A program made the position numbers and the translations under genes. Under the pieces are notes generated by a model that saw only the letters and a list, made by a program, of their open reading frames with translations, was not told the DNA's origin and searched no databases. Positions 7,375 through 15,412 of a DNA stretch of 64,000 nucleotides are shown in pieces (the first letter of the stretch is position 1; each line of letters starts with the position of its first letter). The DNA lies in the NCBI GenBank assembly GCA_964643725.1, contig CAZXTL010000004.1:1-64000 (forward strand). The letters run 5' to 3'. The stretch is from DYQY01 sp964643725. Lineage in GTDB: Bacteria; Margulisbacteria; Riflemargulisbacteria; GWF2-35-9; DYQY01.

Positions 7375-7442
7375 GTCATTCCCGCGAAGGCGGGAATCCA
7401 GGAGTTGAACAGTAAATTGATTCCCGCCTTCGCGGGAATGAC
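7375..7442. repeat. REP/BIME-like palindromic element
   Basis: Two 24-bp arms (7375-7398 and 7419-7442) are perfect inverted copies separated by 20 bp, and each arm contains its own palindrome (TTCCCGCGAAGGCGGGAA). It is far more GC-rich than its surroundings. This is the arrangement of extragenic palindromic elements spread by RAYT/IS200-like transposases. No transposase is in the window. Confidence 0.85.
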
Positions 7443-7488
7443 TGAAAACTGGACACTAGACTCTGGAAACTAAAAAGAAAGGTATAAC

Positions 7489-8838
7489 GTGAATAAAGAG
7501 ATACAAAACTTTTTTGATTATAGTTCTAAATATTTGGACAAGCAAAAGCTTGATAGCTACGATATTTACTTAGCTACAGATAAGAGTCGTCAGTTAGCTT
7601 GCAGAGAATTTCAGATAGAGGATTATAAAGAGTCTGTTGAGCTTGGATACTCAATAAGAGTAATGAAGGATAATAAAATTAGCTTTGTTTATGGTAATGA
7701 GCTAGCTTCTTTAGTTCTTGATAAGAAACTAGAAGAGGTTGTACTACTTAATAAACTTTCTCCTAAAGATGAAACACTAAGGATGCCTCAAGTAGTATCT
7801 GACAAAACGCAAGGATTCATAGTAGATGATGCGTATGACAGAGTTGAGGTAAAGGATAAAGAAGAGTCCCTTAAGTATCTGGAAAAAATGATAAGGGAAA
7901 AGGATACAAGGATAACCAATGTTGAGCACATAGGCTTTTCTGAGAGTAGTAGTGAGATTTTTTATAAGATACAAAATAGTGATATAAAACAGCAGAAAGT
8001 GGTTTTCTTTGGTTATGAGGGAGAGGTTATTGCTGAAGAAAATGGTCAGATGGAATCAGGAGGAGACTTTTCCTATAAGACAAATTTTGCAAAATTACAG
8101 TTAGATCCTTTAGCAGAAAAGGTAGCAAATAATGCTCTTTCCATGTTGGGTGCTACTCCAATGGCCAGTGGAGAATGTAAGGTTGTTTTTAGAAATGATG
8201 TAGCGGCTTTATTCCTTAGTACTTTTGCTAGTCTTTTCTCTGCTGATCAGGTTCAGAATAATAAGTCAGTACTTAAAGATAAGCTAGGAACTAAGCTTGC
8301 AAATGTTAAGTTTAGTTTGTTTGATGACGGAAGCATTGAAGATACTATTGGTTATTCTCTGGTTGACGGAGAAGGGGTTGGAGGTCAGCGGACACAGCTT
8401 ATAGATAATGGTAAGTTGTGTGGCTATCTTTATGATCTTAAGTCTGCCGCAAAGGATGGAGTAACCTCAACAGGTAATGCTATTAGAGGAGGTTATGATA
8501 GCATGCCTTCCATTAAGCCTACCAATCTGATAGTACCAGTCGGTAAAAACACATTAACTGAATTACTAGACCAGGATAAGGTTTTATTCGTTACCAATGT
8601 TATGGGTATGCATACAGTAAATTCCATTAATGGAGAGTTTAGCGTTGGAGCTTCTGGAGTGCTTTTTGAGAAAGGTAAGCCAATTCAGTCTGTAAGGCAG
8701 ATAACAATAGCTGGGGATTTCTTAACACTTCTAGCCTCAGTATCTGAGCTGGGTAATGACGCTGATGATTTTCCATATAATGGGAATATAATTACGCCTT
8801 CTTGGTTTATAGATAAGTTAATGATAAGTGGACTTTAA
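7489..8838 (+). CDS. tldE: TldE/PmbA metalloprotease partner subunit
   Basis: 449 residues aligned in layout with PmbA/TldE: an N-terminal domain (1-220), the GxxxVVF-like strand CKVVFRNDVAALFLSTFA where TldD has its metal site, then DDGSIEDTIGYSLVDGEGV and the late block VTNVMGMHTVNSINGEFSVG. It lacks HExxxH, as expected for the non-catalytic partner. The start is GTG at 7489 with AGAAAGG at 7476-7482. It probably shares transcription with tldD, although the gap holds a possible terminator and a palindromic repeat. Confidence 0.9.
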   Translation: MNKEIQNFFDYSSKYLDKQKLDSYDIYLATDKSRQLACREFQIEDYKESVELGYSIRVMKDNKISFVYGNELASLVLDKKLEEVVLLNKLSPKDETLRMPQVVSDKTQGFIVDDAYDRVEVKDKEESLKYLEKMIREKDTRITNVEHIGFSESSSEIFYKIQNSDIKQQKVVFFGYEGEVIAEENGQMESGGDFSYKTNFAKLQLDPLAEKVANNALSMLGATPMASGECKVVFRNDVAALFLSTFASLFSADQVQNNKSVLKDKLGTKLANVKFSLFDDGSIEDTIGYSLVDGEGVGGQRTQLIDNGKLCGYLYDLKSAAKDGVTSTGNAIRGGYDSMPSIKPTNLIVPVGKNTLTELLDQDKVLFVTNVMGMHTVNSINGEFSVGASGVLFEKGKPIQSVRQITIAGDFLTLLASVSELGNDADDFPYNGNIITPSWFIDKLMISGL

Positions 8839-8863
8839 TTAAGGGCTCATTGCCGCCCTTAAT
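8838..8863 (+). terminator. Perfect hairpin at the tldE stop codon
   Basis: ATTAAGGGC (8838-8846) and GCCCTTAAT (8855-8863) form a perfect 9-bp stem with an 8-nt loop, starting at the last base of the tldE stop. No T-run follows. It is likely a 3'-end or terminator hairpin. Confidence 0.55.
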
Positions 8864-8934
8864 AATCCCGCTAGTCCCTACTCTCGCGATTCCCCTCGAA
8901 GATAGCCACTAAGCTCCTTTGTCGCTAAGTGGAC

Positions 8935-9079
8935 TATTTCGCAAATTCACTTCATTAAAATCTGGGATATTTCTTATCACCCTGTGAGATACTGCCATCT
9001 TTTTAGTTAATTTTGAGCCTGCGGGAGCATTGCTCAACTATCATTTTCTTAGTCAATAGCATTAAATGATTGCGAAATA
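8935..9079. repeat. Possible 145-bp MITE-like element
   Basis: TATTTCGCAA (8935-8944) is an exact inverted copy of TTGCGAAATA (9070-9079). The similarity continues loosely inwards (CATTAAA versus TTTAATG). Size and ends fit a miniature inverted-repeat element, but a second copy would be needed to show it moved. Confidence 0.35.
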
Positions 9080-9143
9080 CCTTCGATTGTATATTCGTTC
9101 AGGTTGCTTTGGGACATTTATATTAATTAAAACATTAATAGTG

Positions 9144-9166
9144 CGGTCACTGAGGCTCTCGAAGTG
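9144..9166 (+). repeat. Dispersed 23-bp extragenic repeat, copy 1
   Basis: These 23 bases are identical to 16930-16952. Here the repeat continues into GAGAGC, giving the stem GCTCTC (9155-9160) / GAGAGC (9166-9171). It begins GGTCACTGAG and ends CTCGAAGTG. Confidence 0.85.
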
Positions 9167-9191
9167 AGAGCGAATATAGGTAAGTTACTAG

Positions 9192-10172
9192 CTAAGCTGT
9201 TCTTGTTTCCGTCCTGGTTTTATTAGCCAATTGTTTTTTTACTTCATCAATAATATTTTGTGGTAAACCTTTTAAAAGTTCATCGGCTTTTTCTTCATCA
9301 AAACCGTAGGTGGTTGTAGTTTCTTTATAGGAATTTGTTACATGAGGATCACCAGATTCGTTTGAACTAGACATATGTCCTGTTCCTTGTGTATTTTCAT
9401 GGGCTTCTGTAGTAGTACTAATGAATTTTGTTAAACATGTATTATTTATAAAACGGTTAATGGAAGTTAATGTGGCTTGTATTATGTCATTGTCTTTTTT
9501 AAGAGATTCACTTGAAAATTTAAATGCTAAACCATTTTTAGTAACAGCAGCAAGAACAACTTCCTTGCTGTTTCTAGCATTTTCGCCTGCTAGCTTCATT
9601 ATTTTTAATGTTTCCCAACTGTTAACTGCTTTATTTAACGCTAATAATATAATTTGTTTATCATTTCTTATGATTAGACTAGCTATGCTTAATACTTGCA
9701 ATGTATCATTAAAATTTAATGATTGTTGTAGTCTATTTAAGAATATTTTTTTGATTGTTTCTTTTTGTTCTTGTGTTTCTGGTAATTTGAGTAACCTTTC
9801 CAATTCTTTTCGAAACTCAATGTTTGTTTTTCTATTTTCTGATATTTTGTCAATATTATTAGTAATTTTAATATGTTTATTATGTATAAAATTATGTAAT
9901 TCAGAAATACGGCATAGTGTTAATAGCATTATAAATACATTAAGAGTTGCTATTATTGCTGATGTTAATTTAATTGTGGAGTTATCGCTATCTTTTGTTA
10001 ATAATGGAGAAATAAGTCCTGCTGTTATTAAAAGATAAGGTAAAACTTGTGCAAAAGGTTCTTCTATCTCAACGAATCTTTGTAATGCTTTTAAACTCAT
10101 CGCTTCTAATGATTTATCATAATTGTATGGTTTATAATTTATTGTCTCCATCGCTACTACTTTATTATTCAT
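9192..10172 (-). CDS. Tagged membrane protein with DUF4116-like helical repeats
   Basis: 326 residues of unknown function. It opens MNNKVVAME, the N-terminal tag shared with ten other proteins of this window. Two hydrophobic segments (about 44-60 and 70-90) follow. Residues about 150-250 are helical repeats of the type 'LKxDxxIIxAxL' (for example RNDKQIILLALNKA, RNSKEVVLAAVTKN, KKDNDIIQATLTS), similar to DUF4116 repeats. The C-terminal 60 residues are polar with ETTTTYGFDEEKADELL. It is preceded by its own copy of the shared upstream element (10221-10249, minus strand). The gene at 10305-11063, also tagged, is a shorter relative upstream on the same strand. Function cannot be assigned. Confidence 0.7.
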   Translation of the reverse strand: MNNKVVAMETINYKPYNYDKSLEAMSLKALQRFVEIEEPFAQVLPYLLITAGLISPLLTKDSDNSTIKLTSAIIATLNVFIMLLTLCRISELHNFIHNKHIKITNNIDKISENRKTNIEFRKELERLLKLPETQEQKETIKKIFLNRLQQSLNFNDTLQVLSIASLIIRNDKQIILLALNKAVNSWETLKIMKLAGENARNSKEVVLAAVTKNGLAFKFSSESLKKDNDIIQATLTSINRFINNTCLTKFISTTTEAHENTQGTGHMSSSNESGDPHVTNSYKETTTTYGFDEEKADELLKGLPQNIIDEVKKQLANKTRTETRTA

Positions 10173-10220
10173 TGTTGTTCTCCTTGATTGGTAAGTTGGT
10201 ATTTATTAAATTTTCCATTC

Positions 10221-10249
10221 AATATATCGGAGTAGTAATTAATAAATCC
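10221..10249 (-). promoter_or_regulatory. Shared regulon promoter element, copy F
   Basis: Read on the minus strand: GGATTTAT at the upstream end, then TTACTAC, then CGATATATT, with 20 nt between the first base of each block. It lies 49 nt upstream of the tagged gene starting at 10172. It is one of nine such elements, all in front of genes of this cluster. Confidence 0.65.
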
Positions 10250-10304
10250 CATTTATATATATTGAAATATATTATTACAGTAAGGATGTGCATTATTGAC
10301 GTTT

Positions 10305-11063
10305 TTATAAAAACTTAGCTTTGTTGTGAATTTGAGTAATAACCATTGCATCTTGAGGGGTTGCATTCACAAAAGCAATATTATAGACATCTTCTACTTT
10401 CTGAAGTTCTTTTGGTAGAGAATCGTATATATGTTTTATTAAGTCAGGTGATGCCTTTTTTAGATAGGCGATTACCAATTGTTTGTTTAGTAGAGAGGAC
10501 TGATCAAGTAAGCTAAGATAAAAGGAAATTTTTGAATTATGAATTTTTGGAATAAAAGCACATAAAACATCAGCATCCTTTTTTAGTTCATCTGCTATAC
10601 CTTGGTAGATTTTTTCAATATCATTTTCTGGTGTATTTGATAGAGTGGCAATAATAAATGTTTTGTTTTTAAGTAAGGAAGTATTATTAGTGGAAAGCGT
10701 CATAAATGTTTTGTATGTTTCTGAAAATGTAATATGCCTAATATAAGCAACAATGACATCGATATCCTCGCGTTGGTCTTCATAAAGAGAATCGTAGATA
10801 CTATTAATATCGAAATAGGGTGCATTGCTTAAAGCAGCGATAATGATTTCTTTGTCTTCTTTTAATTTGTCATTTTTGGCAAAAAATATTTCTTTAATTA
10901 ATACAGTTGCTTTTAACTCTTTAAACAAGGATAAAACTTGTTCTTTAGATAAAATTGGAATTAGGGATAATCCTAAATTTTTATATAATAGTAAGGCAGT
11001 TAAGGCAACATGTCCTGGAATCCCTAAGTTGTTTTCTTTTATAGCAACTAATTTATTATTCAT
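10305..11063 (-). CDS. Tagged helical-repeat protein (three ~70-residue repeats)
   Basis: 252 residues. The start MNNKLVAIK carries the shared N-terminal tag. The rest contains three clear repeats of about 65-70 residues with the pattern K-x-x-I-I-A-x-L-x-x-(A/T)-P-x-x-D-I-x-x-I-Y-x-x-(L/I)-x-x-E-x-x-x-D-V-x-x-A-(Y/F)-I, at about 70-115, 133-178 and 190-245. They resemble DUF4116-type alpha repeats and would form a curved binding scaffold. It has no membrane segment and no catalytic motif. Its own copy of the shared promoter element lies at 11102-11130. Confidence 0.7.
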   Translation of the reverse strand: MNNKLVAIKENNLGIPGHVALTALLLYKNLGLSLIPILSKEQVLSLFKELKATVLIKEIFFAKNDKLKEDKEIIIAALSNAPYFDINSIYDSLYEDQREDIDVIVAYIRHITFSETYKTFMTLSTNNTSLLKNKTFIIATLSNTPENDIEKIYQGIADELKKDADVLCAFIPKIHNSKISFYLSLLDQSSLLNKQLVIAYLKKASPDLIKHIYDSLPKELQKVEDVYNIAFVNATPQDAMVITQIHNKAKFL

Positions 11064-11101
11064 TAAATCTACTCCATTTTGCTTTTTTAAAATTCACAAT
11101 T

Positions 11102-11130
11102 AATCTATCGTTGAGTGTTCTTGAAATTCC
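11102..11130 (-). promoter_or_regulatory. Shared regulon promoter element, copy H
   Basis: Read on the minus strand: GGAATTTC, a 12-nt stretch, then CGATAGATT, with the same 20-nt pitch as the other copies. The tagged gene starts at 11063, 38 nt downstream, with GGAG between. Confidence 0.65.
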
Positions 11131-11201
11131 CTATAGAAATTAATTGAAATATCTTATTGTCTTTTATTCGCTTTTTTTAATAAGACAAACAATTCTCTAA
11201 G

Positions 11202-11219
11202 CCTCTCTGTCAGGAGAGG
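11202..11219 (+). promoter_or_regulatory. Hairpin that includes the Shine-Dalgarno of the LptC-like gene
   Basis: CCTCTC (11202-11207) and GAGAGG (11214-11219) form a perfect stem. AGGAGAGG (11212-11219) is an excellent ribosome-binding site 7 nt before the ATG at 11227, so pairing would hide it. Translational control is possible. The hairpin may also be a stray terminator-like repeat. Confidence 0.4.
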
Positions 11220-11226
11220 TAACGGC

Positions 11227-12450
11227 ATGATTATTGTAAAGAAATTTTTGTGTATTCCGTTGGTGAGGTTTGGGGTGTATTTCCATTCCACTAACCGTTA
11301 CAATACTAATATGAAAAATATTCTTAAAATCACCATTGGAATAATTCTTTTAGCAATATGTGTTTATTTTTTAGTTTCTATCCAAGTTAAACAAGAAGTC
11401 TCATCTTCAATAACTAGTCCAGACTTTATGATGGAGTTTTCTGGTATTCGCTTAAGGGGCTGGAATAAAGAGAAAGTTAATTGGGAAATGCAGTCAACGA
11501 AAGCTTATTATTATGATAAGAATTCTTTGGTGATGTTAGGTGTTAATAATGGATTCTTTCTGGATAGTAATGGTGAGAATTTAATTGAAGAGCTTAGGGT
11601 TTCTACGGTAGATGCCAACATAATAAGGAAAGAGTTCATCCTTAATAGTGTGTCCTTAAAAATTAATGCTAAAACTCAAGAGAACGTGTATTTAAATGCG
11701 CAAAGACTTAAATACCTTGATGGCATTTTATCCTCTGAATCAAATTATTCGTTAAGTTCAGGGCAGTGGCAAATAACTTCTGGTAAAATGAATTTTAATA
11801 TTCTTAAAAATAGCATGGAATTTAGTAACAATCTTACTATAAATAAGGGTAAAAGTTCACTTACTAGTGAAACAGGTACTTTTTCCCCAGCATTAAATTC
11901 CATTATGTTAAGTAAAAATGTGAAGATTATCCATTTTATTAAATATGAGGAAAAAGAGCATATTCTAACGGTTTTTTCTGATGTTGCAGATGTTTTACTT
12001 AAAAAGGATGAACCTGAATTTAGTTTTGAGAAAGGTATGATCTTTAGATTAAGTCAAGATGTGCTTGAGGCAGGATACGGGAGATATGAGCCTGATAACA
12101 AAACCATGAAAATGAAAGATGTTTTGATAAGGGTAAATGATGGTTCTGAAATACTTAACAATATAGATGCTAAGGAAATAAAGGGAAGCATTATCAGAGC
12201 TAAAATTGTGGATATAGATTTTAATGAGAAGAAGCTTAAATTATCAAAAAATGTTAGTTATGAAAGAGATAAGAGACGAATATTGTCTCAGGTCGGTATT
12301 TATGATGTAGATAGTGGAATGCTTTTCATGAGTGGTGGCGTCAGTATTGTTGAAGGGAATAAAACAATACGAGCGAATAATGTTATGGTAGATGTTAAGA
12401 ATGACGTAATAACAGCTAAAGGTAATGTAAAGACGAAGTTGAAAATATAA
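11227..12450 (+). CDS. LptC/OstA-like lipopolysaccharide-transport protein
   Basis: Up to 407 residues. A membrane anchor (NILKITIGIILLAICVYFLV, about residues 30-49) is followed by a long run of short beta strands, as in the beta-jellyroll proteins LptC and LptA/OstA. Repeated pieces such as SSLTSETGTFSPALNSIMLS and IRANNVMVDVKNDVITAKGN are typical OstA sequence. It would bridge the inner-membrane LPS transporter to the periplasm. Two starts are possible: ATG 11227 has AGGAGAGG 7 nt before it but adds 28 residues ahead of the usual LptC opening, while ATG 11311 (MKNILKI) gives a normal LptC start but has no clear ribosome-binding site. I keep the first, with doubt. No lptA or lptB adjoins it. 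Confidence 0.65.
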   Translation: MIIVKKFLCIPLVRFGVYFHSTNRYNTNMKNILKITIGIILLAICVYFLVSIQVKQEVSSSITSPDFMMEFSGIRLRGWNKEKVNWEMQSTKAYYYDKNSLVMLGVNNGFFLDSNGENLIEELRVSTVDANIIRKEFILNSVSLKINAKTQENVYLNAQRLKYLDGILSSESNYSLSSGQWQITSGKMNFNILKNSMEFSNNLTINKGKSSLTSETGTFSPALNSIMLSKNVKIIHFIKYEEKEHILTVFSDVADVLLKKDEPEFSFEKGMIFRLSQDVLEAGYGRYEPDNKTMKMKDVLIRVNDGSEILNNIDAKEIKGSIIRAKIVDIDFNEKKLKLSKNVSYERDKRRILSQVGIYDVDSGMLFMSGGVSIVEGNKTIRANNVMVDVKNDVITAKGNVKTKLKI

Positions 12451-12487
12451 CGTAAATAATTTAGTATATGTATATATGACAATAAGG

Positions 12488-12493
12488 TATAAT
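12488..12493 (+). promoter_or_regulatory. -10 box of the MerR-DegV gene, near-leaderless
   Basis: A perfect TATAAT at 12488-12493 stands only 8 nt before the ATG at 12502. Transcription would start within a couple of bases of the ATG, and no Shine-Dalgarno precedes it. No good -35 is seen at 17 nt, which fits a MerR-type activated promoter or a weak constitutive one. Confidence 0.45.
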
Positions 12494-12501
12494 TAATCAA
12501 T

Positions 12502-13608
12502 ATGAAAAAGACTTATAGAATACAAGATTTAGTTGATATGTTTGGCTTAACCACTAGGACCTTAAGGTTCTGGGAGGAAAAAGATTTACTTAATGCTTTG
12601 CTTCGAGTGCCAGGTAAACGGAGAGTTTATGGTGAAGATGTTATTAAGAGAATTAAAGATATTAAGAGTTATAAAGAAAGAGGCTTGTCCTTAGAGGATA
12701 TTAAGATTCAGATAGAAAAGAAAGACAAAAAGAATAAAATAGTAAAGAATCCTATAAGGATAATAGTTGGAAGTTCGTCTGGGATTGAAGAATCTAATAT
12801 GCTTAAGTATGAGATTGATCTTCTTCCTTCTTATATTTTGCTTGATGGTCGGAAGTTTGTTGATGGGGTTAATATTTCTGAAAAGGAAATTGAAAGTCTA
12901 GAATGGACAGACCTTACTACTGAAGCACCATCGGTTGAAGATTATGTTTATACTTATTCCGAGATGGTTGAGGAAGGTGCTGAGCAGATAATTTCTTTGC
13001 ATCCAAATCAGTCTTATTGCAACTCATTGGTTAATGCCAAGAAAGCAGCTGAGAGAGTAAAAGGAATTAAGATTTATACTATAGATACTTGTTCTTTTGG
13101 TCAGATATCCGAATTGTTGGCGATTATTGCCAGAGACAAACTTAATAAAGGTAGTTCAGTTGAGCAAGTTATTAAGTATATTATTTCACTAGTTGCCGAT
13201 CACTCCTCTTATATGGTTGCTTCGTCTATGATAAATATGTCAAATCTTGGTCTTGCGGATGTGGATTTTAAGAAAATAGTTAACCCAATATTTAGGGCTT
13301 CAATGAATTATCATCCTTTGCTTAAGATGAATAATCAGATTGATTCTTATCAATTAATAAGTAGAGCAAATAGTTTATATGATGCCACTGATGATTTAAT
13401 TGCGCAGATTAAAACAGAACAAGTTAAAAGTAAATTTCCTATTAAGATGGTTGGAATATATTATACTTGTGCTAAGGCTCAGCTTAATGAACTAGTTTTA
13501 TTTTTTAAAAACACTGAGATACCTGTGTTTTGGCAGAAGAGTAATTTTTATATGTCAGCTAATTTAGGTACGGAGTCTGTATCAGTAAATATTTTATACG
13601 AAAGGTAA
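12502..13608 (+). CDS. MerR-DegV fusion: transcription regulator with fatty-acid-binding domain
   Basis: 368 residues in two parts. Residues 1-75 are a MerR winged helix-turn-helix: YRIQDLVDMFGLTTRTLRFW, then RRVYGEDVIKRIKDIKSYKERGLSLEDIK. Residues about 85-368 follow DegV/FakB: IRIIVGSSSG, LLPSYILLDGRKFVDGVNIS, then TEAPSVEDYVYTYSEMVEEGAEQIISL, a region replacing the SGTY loop (HPNQSYCNSLVNAKKAA), and YTIDTCSFG. Stand-alone DegV proteins bind a fatty acid and present it to the kinase FakA. Here the lipid-binding domain is joined to a DNA-binding domain, suggesting a lipid-responsive regulator. It lies 8 bp before the envelope genes at 13616 and beyond, a plausible target. Confidence 0.8.
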   Translation: MKKTYRIQDLVDMFGLTTRTLRFWEEKDLLNALLRVPGKRRVYGEDVIKRIKDIKSYKERGLSLEDIKIQIEKKDKKNKIVKNPIRIIVGSSSGIEESNMLKYEIDLLPSYILLDGRKFVDGVNISEKEIESLEWTDLTTEAPSVEDYVYTYSEMVEEGAEQIISLHPNQSYCNSLVNAKKAAERVKGIKIYTIDTCSFGQISELLAIIARDKLNKGSSVEQVIKYIISLVADHSSYMVASSMINMSNLGLADVDFKKIVNPIFRASMNYHPLLKMNNQIDSYQLISRANSLYDATDDLIAQIKTEQVKSKFPIKMVGIYYTCAKAQLNELVLFFKNTEIPVFWQKSNFYMSANLGTESVSVNILYER

Positions 13609-13615
13609 GCTTCTA

Positions 13616-15412
13616 ATGAGAAAAGTATGGGGGATCTCTTTTCTTTTAATAACAGGGTTTTCCTTGTGTTTTTCTGGTGAGCTTTTAAATACCCTTTATC
13701 AAAAAAATGACTTAGTACATATTAATCTTTTAAGACATGCTGTTTTATTTGATCAGCAAAACGAAGGATATGAGTTTAATATATTAGAGAATTATTATAT
13801 TGGTAATTATTATCAGTTTGTTAAAGACTTTAATAAACAATTCACTAATTTTAATATTGCAGACAATCAGCTTCGTTTCTTTTATTTAGCTTCTAAATTT
13901 AGATTGGCTGAATATTCTGAGTTGAAGGATATTATTCCCTATATTAATCCTGAAACACTTTCATTAGAAAATTGGAGAGATTTTCAGAAGATAAAAGTTG
14001 TTAGTTATTATTGGCAAAGTAATGTGAAAGCTCTTAATAACTCAGTTGCGAAGGTAACAACTGACAATCGAACAAACCAAGAATTGCTAGAGTACGTTAA
14101 TAAGGTTTATCAAATGCAGCTTGCAGGGCAAGGAGCATTAACAACTTCTGGAGATGTTGATGTGAATTATTATCTTGCATGGAATAATCTAAAAGCTGGC
14201 AAATATGATGAGGCTATTAGTTTCTTTGATAAGGCTGTAAATGGTGACTATGCTACAAATATTAGAAAAGAGTTTATTAACTATGGGGTAGGAATTACTC
14301 AGTATGCATCTGGAAATACAGAATTAGCATATAAGCAAATGAATCTAGACTATTCTGTTGCTGATCTTAAAGAGTCAGGATCTTTTTTTAAAATCCTAAT
14401 AGATTATGATAATAGCAAGTACGGGGAGGTTGTATCTGCTTCGTCTGAATTTTTAGGGATTAATCCAAATACTAGTTATAAGAGTCAGCTTAAGTTTTTA
14501 AACGGTGCGAGCCTTTATTTTCTTGGCAGCCAACAACAGGCAAAGAAAGTTTTAGAAGATATTAAAGACTTTAGTGCGTTTGTTAAGTATCTTCTTGCTG
14601 AAATTTATTATGAAGAAGGTTCTTATTTAAAAGCAAAAGCATATTATAAAGAAGCGCGAGAAAGTGGTAATGATGTTTTAAGTAGTTATGCTGGTTATGG
14701 GTTTGCTTGGTCATGTTTTAAGCTTGCTCAGTATAAGGAAGCAGAGAGCGCCTTTGATAAATGTAGTTCCGATAAGAATTTTACTGAGGATTTGAGACTT
14801 AATATGAAAATCAAATCAGCTGATTGTTCTTATAATTCAGGAAGCTACAAAGATGCAGAAAAGAAATATAGAGAACTTTCTAATATTTTAGCTATTAAAG
14901 TGGATGAAAATAAACCATTGTATAAACAATCCATCTATAATTTAGCAAAAGTTTATATGAAATTAAAAGATTTCAAGAAGGCTAATGAAATCTTAGAGAA
15001 ATGTAAATTGGAAGTAAAAAATGATAATGAAACAGTTATTATTAAAATAATTATGGCTAATAATTTATATCAACAAAAGAATTATCAAGAGGCTGAGAAA
15101 ATTTATGAAGAGATTCTCCTAATGTATAAGTCTTATAAGGATGAAGATATATATATTTCTTTAGCTGATTGTTATTTTAATGAAAAGGAATATGGCAAGG
15201 CATTAGTTGTTTATCAGGATTACTTTACAGAATATCCTAAAGGAGAAAGAGATCTTGATGTAAGTTATGGTATGGTTCAAACTTTATACCAGCTTAAAGA
15301 TTATAATTCGGCAAGAGAGCTTGCCAAGCAAGTTGATGATAAGTATGGGATAGGTTTATTAAAGGAGTTAGAAGCAAAGATAAAGTTTAAAAAGGAGACC
15401 GTAAGTGAGTAA
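13616..15412 (+). CDS. Periplasmic TPR-repeat protein
   Basis: 598 residues starting with a Sec signal peptide (MRKVWGISFLLITGFSLCFS). From about residue 170 to the end it consists of tetratricopeptide repeats with the usual W/Y-L-x-x-G-x-Y-x-x-A spacing, for example YDEAISFFDKAV, YKEAESAFDKC, YKDAEKKYREL, YQEAEKIYEEIL and YGKALVVYQDYFTEYPKG. Such proteins act as scaffolds for envelope machines. Here it is followed, with an 8-bp overlap, by an outer-membrane barrel protein and then the ExbB-ExbD-TonB set, so it probably belongs to that trans-envelope system, in the way YbgF/CpoB goes with Tol. The start has a weak AGG-type site inside the MerR-DegV gene. Confidence 0.8.
   Translation: MRKVWGISFLLITGFSLCFSGELLNTLYQKNDLVHINLLRHAVLFDQQNEGYEFNILENYYIGNYYQFVKDFNKQFTNFNIADNQLRFFYLASKFRLAEYSELKDIIPYINPETLSLENWRDFQKIKVVSYYWQSNVKALNNSVAKVTTDNRTNQELLEYVNKVYQMQLAGQGALTTSGDVDVNYYLAWNNLKAGKYDEAISFFDKAVNGDYATNIRKEFINYGVGITQYASGNTELAYKQMNLDYSVADLKESGSFFKILIDYDNSKYGEVVSASSEFLGINPNTSYKSQLKFLNGASLYFLGSQQQAKKVLEDIKDFSAFVKYLLAEIYYEEGSYLKAKAYYKEARESGNDVLSSYAGYGFAWSCFKLAQYKEAESAFDKCSSDKNFTEDLRLNMKIKSADCSYNSGSYKDAEKKYRELSNILAIKVDENKPLYKQSIYNLAKVYMKLKDFKKANEILEKCKLEVKNDNETVIIKIIMANNLYQQKNYQEAEKIYEEILLMYKSYKDEDIYISLADCYFNEKEYGKALVVYQDYFTEYPKGERDLDVSYGMVQTLYQLKDYNSARELAKQVDDKYGIGLLKELEAKIKFKKETVSE

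Larger units (their letters stand above)
8839..9191. other. 353-bp intergenic region holding repeats, no gene seen
   Basis: No credible reading frame. It holds the tldE hairpin, an imperfect inverted repeat CCACTAAGC / GCTAAGTGG (about 8926-8952), a pair of 10-bp inverted ends at 8935-8944 and 9070-9079, and near 9144-9172 a dispersed repeat with the stem GCTCTC/GAGAGC. It looks like an accumulation of extragenic repeats between convergent genes. Confidence 0.6.

Noticed and set aside
9421..10038. 205-codon plus-strand frame opposite the tagged membrane protein
   Set aside because: It is antisense to a gene with tag, promoter element and family-like repeats. Its own start lacks a ribosome-binding site.
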